Positions 57,474-64,000 of a DNA stretch of 64,000 nucleotides are shown one piece after another. Source of the DNA: Limnanthes douglasii subsp. nivea (lineage: Eukaryota; Streptophyta; Magnoliopsida; Brassicales; Limnanthaceae); contig JAUPFV010000001.1 in the NCBI GenBank assembly GCA_036936605.1, forward strand, positions 31,257,900-31,321,899, read 5' to 3'. Each line of letters starts with the position of its first letter. Within the stretch, counting starts at the first letter, position 1. A model generated the notes under the pieces. It was not told the origin of the DNA. It saw nothing but the letters and a program-made list of their open reading frames with translations, and made no database searches. A program made the translations under genes and the position numbers.

Positions 57474-57807
57474 AATGTGCAAAAAGTGCTTTGATACCTA
57501 GGAGAATTCGAAAGGATTGCAATAATTAAAGACGACGCTGATGTCATCTTTATTAAATGAAGAAGTTAATTTTTGAAGAATGTGGGAGCGCTATTCTAGG
57601 TGAAAAAACGGCTGATGTGACGAACTAGAGAGAGACACGTGTCCCGCGAATTCTGGCAAGAAACCGTTTAGTTTTCAAGAACTTTTTTAGTTCGGATAAA
57701 GCTATAACACAGTTCGAAGGACCTGTCCGGATGTAATTGTCACCAGCAACAGGCTGTTTTTTAGGTCTTACCAAAGGTTTTTGAACATTACCTAAAAAAT
57801 GGGCTAC

Positions 57808-58226
57808 TGATGAGTCCGGATTCCGTCACCACACTTTATGGGAACCGGACAGGGTCAATTCGGACAATGTCCACCTCACCGGACAAGGGCAGTTCGGACA
57901 ACTATCATCCACTGAACTATCCGAACATAACTAAAGTACTTAAAACTTAATCACTTTTTGACTAAGCTGCCTATTTACTTACTTAGAACTAATGGGTCTT
58001 TAAACTTGACCTGAGTCCATTAAATACGACCCAAAATCCCATGAGGCCCAAATATAAGGTATAAATACCCAACTACCAATATTAAATGAGGGTAATGAAA
58101 ATTTAATACAACCAGGCAGCTCAATTCTCCCTCTACATTCTACCCAAACATTAAATACTCTCAAAATTCCCCAAAACTCTAGACAAAATTTACAAACTTA
58201 CCCTCATACGAAAATAAACCACACCA
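57808..58226 (+). repeat. E3 3' LTR
   Basis: 419 bp, starting TGATGAGTCCGGATTC and ending CCACACCA. The preceding purine-rich AAAAAATGGGCTAC is the probable polypurine tract. Confidence 0.95.
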
Positions 58227-58231
58227 GATCC

Positions 58232-59577
58232 AGAATTTCTTGTAGAGAGGGAGGGGTAATCAATTCTTTCACGGTCAACCGATCAAGGGGATTCAACCTC
58301 CAGAGTTGACTATTGGCCAAGTTATTATTCATGAAGCACAAACAGAATTTGTTGTCCCAATTTTCTTTGGCCCACTCGCTGAGTTTGGCGAAGACGGTGT
58401 TGGCACTCTCCACGTAGTCTGCGTATGGTTTTGACACTCCGGTCATAGCTACAAAGAATTTAAGTCTGTACATCATTATCCGAGGAGGAAAGGTAAGCAA
58501 AGAAATTAAGGGACTTACATATGTTGGTCCACAAGAGAGACAGCTTGTGTGGATTCGAAAGAGTCGATTCCGATCATGTCTCTAAATGGCCAGAAAAGTA
58601 GACAAATTGTTGCCTCCATTTCTTATCAGCTTCTAGCAAGTCTTTCAATATTTTTTGTCCTCGGCCGAAAGTTAATGAATAAAACGGAAAAAACGGATTC
58701 CTTGCTAAGCCAACTAATCCGATAAGCTCTTCTAAGGAAAACTTGTTGCCCGAAATCCTCGAGGCCATGATACATGCCATGACTGTGAACCATATATTGG
58801 GACCGACTTGTGATGGGAAGAGGTCGATCTTAACAAAGTACTCAATGAAAAAGGGGTCTAAGGGAGACCTTAACCCCCAGTTCATAATTTCAGTATAAAC
58901 AACTAATTCATTATCCCTAACTGATAAGGGAGTCTCACCTTCCGAAGGGAATCTAATTTCTATTTATGAGGGGTGCACCATCGGGTCCTCAACATGGGCT
59001 CTTCCAAAGACAAGAAGTATTTATAAGATATATTGTAAAGTGCAACCATATGTTTGGTTTCGATCCATCGAATGTTGTTGCCTGCAATGGCATCAAGTTC
59101 TAAGGGAAAAGTGATGTCTCCCTTAGATTTAGGGGCAATCCGAGGAGCCTGATCTTCAGACACTGTTGGGGGAGTGGTAATCATTTGACTAGAAGAACCC
59201 GAGGGAAGGTCAATGGCCTTGTTCTGTTCTGCAGTAGAAATTGATTGAGTTTCTGGCTCAAGATTACCCGAGGTAATTGTTTTCCCTTTATCAGCTAAGG
59301 ATTTGTTTTGCATTGCTTGAAGATCGTCTTCGGCAATGGTTGTTCTTGATGGGGAAAATCGAGGACTCCCGGTTGCCGTTATTGAAGGAGTGACTGGAAG
59401 GCTTGATCCAGAAGTGTCGGTTTTTTGAGGAGGATTTTCAACTATGAAAGCCAAAGTGGGATCTGGGGTTTCCGAGGGAGTCTCTTTGGCACGCTTGCGT
59501 TCCTGAGAGTTCTTTTTATCCTTATGATGCCTTTTCCTCTTAGCAGAAGAATGCTTTTGGTGTCTATCTTTACCCAT
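58232..59577 (-). pseudogene. E2 aORF, 5' part (upstream of the E3 insertion)
   Basis: An ATG at 59577 (MGKDRHQK) starts a strongly basic, NLS-like stretch KRKRHHKDKKNSQERKRAK. The same frame is open without ATG up to about 59800, so the start is uncertain. A Ser/Thr/Pro-rich linker follows, then a TAG/TAA near 58960 and the core NWGLRSPLDPFFIEYF, QVGPNIWFTVMACIMASR (58885-58760). A probable intron opens at GTAAGT (58518) and ends within about 70 bp. Then comes GVSKPYADYVESANTVFAKL, up to LQEILD at the E3 insertion. Confidence 0.8.
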
Positions 59578-59846
59578 GAGTTCAAAGGGACTGAGATCGG
59601 AAGCCTGGTCTTGTTGTGAAATTTCGAAGGGTATAATAGTAGCAGAGTTTTCTGATGGAGGCCAGGAACCGTAGAACGTGGTGACAGAAGGTTGGGGTTG
59701 AGGCTCAATGTATTCTCCAACAACAACTCTCTCTTGAAATTTTTTACTGATTAAAAGCCACTTTAGAATTCGACGAGGTTTATAAGCCAGTTTTCTCTCT
59801 CTAGAAATTTTAGAACGAAAAATTTGGAGTGTGAATGAAGGAGCTC

Positions 59847-59858
59847 AGTATTTATAGA
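59847..59858 (-). promoter_or_regulatory. Probable TATA box of the E2 aORF
   Basis: The minus strand reads CCTCTATAAATACTG, and a TCTAGAGAGAGAAA-like leader follows at about 59795-59812, as in T1 and T2. Confidence 0.5.
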
Positions 59859-59869
59859 GGAGGGCGTTA

Positions 59870-60224
59870 TGGGTAACATAGGCACAAATATGTTGATTCG
59901 AAAAACGCGGGAGAAGATGAAGAGATAATCAAATGATGAAAGTATTGGGAAACAGAAGAAGATCTTTCAAGAGATTTGGTGACAAGGAATTACGGCTAAT
60001 GACGTCATGGAAAAGGTAGAAGTTTGTTGATTAAGGTATGCAAGTTCGCACTGGTATTTTCGATGAGTCAAATCATTGCAATTTATTAGCTAAGTGTGAG
60101 AAGCTATATTATGTTGAGATGATTAATTCCGATGAGCAATATTAAGGAGAGGCATGGTTCAAGCTTTGTTAAAATAAAACATTACAAGGATTGGAGGGGG
60201 GGGGCTACTGACCAGTATTGCATA
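59870..60224. other. E2 non-coding 3' region with a G-run
   Basis: No coding region. GGAGGGGGGGGGCTACTGA at 60193-60211 imitates the polypurine tract plus the LTR start (GGGGGGCTAC|TGA), about 300 bp before the true one. Confidence 0.6.
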
Positions 60225-60440
60225 AGATTTTTCGAGGACGGTTAAAGAGTAAAAGATTTTCGAAGAGAAAAGGTATTCGAAGGGAGAAGATATTTAAAGA
60301 GTAAAAGATGTTCGAAGAGAAAAAAATATTCGAAGAGGAAGGCTATTCGAAGATGCATTTTGTATTCGAAGAGGTATTATTCGAAGATAGAAAAAGAATA
60401 GAATATATTCGAGGAAGTGCATTTTCGAGGAGCATTGAAA
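60225..60440 (+). repeat. TTCGAAG-rich short repeat cluster upstream of the E2 3' LTR
   Basis: About seven TTCGAAG and three TTCGAGG copies occur within 215 bp, often as TATTCGAAGA. No larger regular period is obvious. Confidence 0.8.
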
Positions 60441-60497
60441 CGAACAAGATGAGATTCACAGATGTCTTCACAGTCCCAGTAAAAATATTTTTACTAG

Positions 60498-60511
60498 GAC
60501 TGGGGGGCTAC
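60498..60511 (+). other. E2 polypurine tract
   Basis: GACTGGGGGGCTAC directly before the 3' LTR, identical to the T2 tract. Confidence 0.85.
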
Positions 60512-60867
60512 TGATGAGGGAGAATAAAAGATACATGAGAAAAGTGTAAGGAAATATTCTTATTGGGGAAGTATTGTAAAAAAGTACGATAAAATAGTTA
60601 TTATGAATAAGTGGGAAAATATAGGGGCTAAATGTGTAATAGGTAGGAATTAAGGTGTATGGAGCCCGTTATTATACTATAAAAGGACCACACACGAGTT
60701 CATAAAGGGATGAATGAATATAATATTACTTTTTCTCTCTACTTAGTCTAACTCTAACTTTCTCTCTCTAAAAAGTGTACTTTCACGAAGTATTAGTTCT
60801 TTACTGGTTAGACCCCCGAATAATTATATAACACAAAATCACCCTAGAGCTATTTCTTAACTCTTCA
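60512..60867 (+). repeat. E2 3' LTR
   Basis: 356 bp, TGATGAGGGAG to TAACTCTTCA, with TATA-like ACTATAAAAGGACC near 60675. Confidence 0.95.
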
Positions 60868-62130
60868 AGTGTAAGATACAATAATATTAGATAATTGATT
60901 CATACTAAAATTACATCAATCTTTTACATATATTCTAGTAAAAATATAACAGATATATATATATATATATATAAATTGGTAAAATTGATATCTATAATGA
61001 CATCGTTAAATATCATAAATTGATATCTTCTAAATAATAAAAACTCATTTTAACTATTAAACATCTAGACATCCAAATTTCAGTTGGTATTAACAAGTTA
61101 TTTGTGAATGAAACTAACATATAAAATTGGGTTTCATATGCGACATGTTGTTTCCATTGATGAATAAATCTCGATAACTTTTAATATACTTAATCTACGT
61201 GTTATGTGTGCTTCGAAATATAACGAGAACATTGTAAACAAATTTACTTATAAAAATCTAAGGATGCCATCGTCTCTCATGAGAGAATGAGTTATTTTCA
61301 AGTTATGTTTCATGAAACATATATATATTATACAACCGAAATAGTTCTAAATGAAGTCAAAGACAACCAATATGGTAATGTGATTGTATGTATAAGATCG
61401 TTAGTTAGGCTAGATGAGACATTGGTTCAAAGTTATGACTACCAGTAATTACGATTTAACTATGTTGTATTTACATTAAGGTAAAATTTAAATTTAAATA
61501 CATTCTGTTTTATGTGCATATGTCAATTAAATAAATAAGTGTAGGTTGTGCAAATATAGATTAAAAGAAGTGATCATAATTGATCTGGAGACTAGTCCCG
61601 ATGATCGAAATGAACCAAAAATTGAATGAACAAACTATGAAGTCTTGAGGAAACTATCAAAGACAAAAATGTCAATAAAGAGTCAACTCGCTAAAAACAT
61701 ACGAGTACAAGAACCATAAATACAAAATTACAGGTCTATTATTGCGGTAATAAGATTTCTTGCTACAATAACCCGCAGTTTTTAGGTCATAGTCGCAGTA
61801 ATCGTGTAGCGTGTCGTGATAGATAAATAGTTTCTATGCGGCAACTATGTATCGCACTACGACGATGCTTATAGCCATTAAACCAAGATCGTTAAGAGTT
61901 TATTTATCATGGCAGCAAGGAACATCTGCATGTTTGGAATAAGGTATTTTTTAATTTTTTTTATAAGTTTACTGATATGGAAGTAGGATTTTATGGACTA
62001 AGTTGTAAATATTGTAAATTTAAGGATTAAACTGTAAATAATATAAGTTTAGTCCTTAAACTATAAATATTGTAAGTTTTAGAGAACATTTGTGACTATA
62101 TATTATTGTTAAGGACTAAACGGCAATTTG
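60868..62130 (+). other. Copy B sequence 3' of E2: Copia RNase H end and AT-rich DNA
   Basis: Homologous to 14111-15290. The remnant of the Copia RNase H end (SKNITDI-like) lies near 60945, followed by an (AT)n microsatellite at about 60953-60975. No gene beyond that. Confidence 0.7.
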
Positions 62131-63180
62131 TCCTCTTTTGTATGGTAAGTGTTGGCTCGGGCAAGACTTCCTTGAACATTTTTTCTACTCAACTTATTTG
62201 TACCTAAACTTTCTCTCTCTACAAACTCTCTAACTCTTTCTCTCTCTAGAATTCTTTTATAACAATTTCCTAAGGTAAAATCTACGCTCACCATTTACAA
62301 TCTAATATTTTTTTTAAATATTTTTTGTTAAAACCTATAAATATACTACTATTGCATTAAAATATAAAAACATAAATAATAATTTTCTATAATTTTTTTA
62401 TAAAAGTTTGTTAAATCTGATTTTTTTTTTATTTTCAAATACATGTTAAAAATCTAAAAGCTAGTTATATCTAAAAATAATTTTCAAAAAAATCTAAACA
62501 ATAATAATAAAAACAACTTAAAAAATATATCAAATATAAGTCATTTTTTATAATAACTTTTTTGATAATGTTCTGATAATTTTCAATCGTTTTTATGTTA
62601 TATTAGTGTTTTAAATAATTATCCTATTTGAATGTTGATCCGACCAATATTTGGATACGAGACTTGATAGATTAAAATAGGTTTAGTGTTAGCTTTTTAG
62701 CCGATCCCTAGTTTAATTATCTAAATAGGAGATAATAAGACCTTAAATTAAGAAAAGAAGAAGAAAGCTTCTTAAGGGCCCTAGCATGTAAAAGAGAATG
62801 GGCTCACACTTATTATATGTCAAACTTAGGCCCACAGACAGTTTTTCAAAGTTATAATTATAAAACACTTTCTTTCTTTTTTCGCAAAAAATAATCTTTT
62901 ACCGAATATAAATATCATCATTATTATGTTATTCGGCTCTTCACTTTTTTCTGATCTACTAGTTATTTACTTAATATTAAGTCTATTTTTTTTATAATGT
63001 TTAGAAATTTCAAATCGAGTACTTTTATTCTATAAATATAATTAAAATTATAAAATACAAATAAAATTGCATTTGCTTTTAATTAAAAATAGAGTTAAAA
63101 TAAATCATAGTGTCTAATAACAAAATGATGTGATTATTCGGATGCTCTATTACTCTTTATGACAACGTGTTTTAATATCC
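62131..63180. other. Block unique to copy B, no gene recognised
   Basis: About 1 kb with no counterpart in copy A, where a different 215-bp repeat sits. It is mostly AT-rich. A CT-rich stretch (TTTCTCTCTCTACAAACTC) lies near 62210, and a less AT-rich patch (GGGCCCTAGCATG) near 62775. It could be an old insertion, but I find no terminal repeats. Confidence 0.45.
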
Positions 63181-64000
63181 CAATTTCATAAAACTTATAT
63201 TAAATTTTATAAATAAAAAATATATTTAAGACCTTTATTTAGAATTATATTGGATGAATGTGTTGTTATTTTGTTTTATAAATGTTAATTTGAATTTATC
63301 ATCCATGCATCCATTAGTATATAAATTATTATATTTTAAGTTTTAAACCAAATTGTTTTTTTCATTTTTTTGTATATTTTTAAAAGTATTTATACCAAAG
63401 TATTTTAGATTCATAAACTTGTTTTTTTATTAAAATTAATAAAAAATACAAAGTTTAAAAATAAAATACAAGCGATAAGAAGATAACCATTATACGATTT
63501 CTTCATACGATGTACCGACGGTGCGTAAGGTTGAATTTCGACCGTGCTAGAAATAAAACCGTCGGTGCGTTTTTATAGGCACCGCGATTACGTTGCTTTC
63601 TATATCACCGCGATTATGTTGCTTTCTATATCACCGATGCAATGGATTCCAGATCAACGATATAGTAGTGAAAACACTCACCGTGCCCAACATTTCTTCG
63701 TTAATGTTTGTCTGCGTTTTAATTCTAATTTGCACAGTTTAATAATGTACGAGGGAAATTGTATAGATCAAGTGGTTTTGATTCTTATTTGCACTTATGT
63801 AGTTTGATAATGTATAAGAAAAATTACATAGATCAAATACTAGATGATTGAGTTATGGTTTATAGCTATGTGTTTTATCTAATGAAATATCATACGCATG
63901 ACGAGTTGTGTCAGTGAGTTAACAAGACTAGGAATGAATACAATTTGATTATTATATTAAGGTATCGCTATGATGTGAAAAACATAAAAAATGATATAAC
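63181..64000 (+). other. Copy B sequence homologous to 15641-16460, upstream of a MULE relic
   Basis: It aligns with copy A over its whole length. The last bases (AAAAATGATATAAC) are the start of the MULE transposase relic seen at 16437 in copy A. The relic itself lies beyond the window. Confidence 0.75.

Larger units (their letters stand above)
52794..58226 (+). mobile_element. E3: pol-deleted Tat-type retrotransposon nested in the E2 aORF
   Basis: LTRs of 419 bp (52794-53212 and 57808-58226) and an exact TSD GATCC at 52789-52793 and 58227-58231. Only gag, protease and about 30 codons of the RT N-terminus remain. RT, both RNase H domains and integrase are gone, and the space holds an inverted duplication of the aORF. 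It is 5.4 kb long. By eye the LTRs differ at close to 28 positions, similar to E2, so E3 entered soon after or around the same era. Confidence 0.95.
44916..60867 (+). mobile_element. E2: Ty3/gypsy Tat-lineage retrotransposon with nested E3
   Basis: LTRs at 44916-45270 and 60512-60867. TSD AGTAT (44911-44915) and AGTGT (60868-60872, one change), with copy A retaining the empty site at 14111. It has gag-pol on the plus strand and the convergent aORF on the minus strand, into which E3 inserted. By eye the LTRs differ at roughly two dozen positions, so E2 is older than T2. E2 without E3 is about 10.5 kb, the same size as T2. Confidence 0.95.
27794..64000 (+). repeat. Copy B of the segmental duplication (continues beyond the window)
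   Basis: It realigns with copy A from about 7860 to 16450 after removal of T2, E2 (with E3), the SINE at 29161 and the MITE at 42485. The only large remaining differences are a ~265-bp deletion near 44830 and an unrelated 62131-63180 block. The final bases correspond to copy A position about 16451. Confidence 0.85.

Noticed and set aside
60225..60440. Heat-shock elements (GAAnnTTC) in the TTCGAAG cluster
   Set aside because: The TTCGAA core has no two-base spacing between TTC and GAA, so it does not match the heat-shock consensus.

Overview
The window looks like transposon-dense, AT-rich intergenic DNA from a flowering plant, most likely a eudicot. Nearly everything I can recognise is a transposable element or a relic of one. 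I see no intact host gene, rRNA or bona fide tRNA. Cellular gene fragments are limited to a copper amine oxidase piece carried by a hAT transposon and a PPR-like piece next to a Copia LTR.

Layout. Bases 1-7817 are a truncated Ty3/gypsy element of the Tat lineage on the minus strand (T1). Bases about 7860-16450 form copy A of a large direct duplication. Copy A holds a PPR-like fragment, a decayed Copia element interrupted by a probable 1.33-kb solo LTR, and the start of a Mutator-like (MULE) transposase relic. Bases about 16.4-27.8 kb hold the rest of the MULE relic, a 39-bp minisatellite, a SINE, and a local tandem duplication split by a 1.59-kb non-autonomous MULE full of palindromes and a 376-bp fold-back element. 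This stretch also carries a partial Copia LTR split by the 1.39-kb hAT with the amine oxidase fragment. Copy B of the duplication starts near 27.79 kb and runs off the window end. It is opened by T2 (30773-41437, minus strand, 325-bp LTRs, TSD GTGAT) and by E2 (44916-60867, plus strand, LTRs of about 355 bp, TSD AGTAT/AGTGT). E2 contains a further nested element, E3 (52794-58226, 419-bp LTRs, TSD GATCC). A SINE and a Stowaway MITE also exist only in copy B. Copy A supplies the empty site for each of these.

The four Tat-type elements share one plan. Gag, protease, RT, RNase H, a second RNase H and integrase lie on one strand (E3 has lost everything after protease). A convergent extra ORF on the other strand (aORF) has its own TATA box, a basic N-terminus, a conserved central domain and, in three copies, a probable short intron. 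All coding regions carry stops, frameshifts or lost catalytic residues, so none looks autonomous.

Two observations stand out. In all four Tat copies protease ends at an in-frame stop in the same aligned place, in three of them in the TMV-type leaky context UAG-CAR-YYA, which suggests programmed readthrough into RT. E3 carries a 280-bp near-perfect inverted duplication of its aORF that would fold into long dsRNA and could feed small-RNA silencing of related elements.
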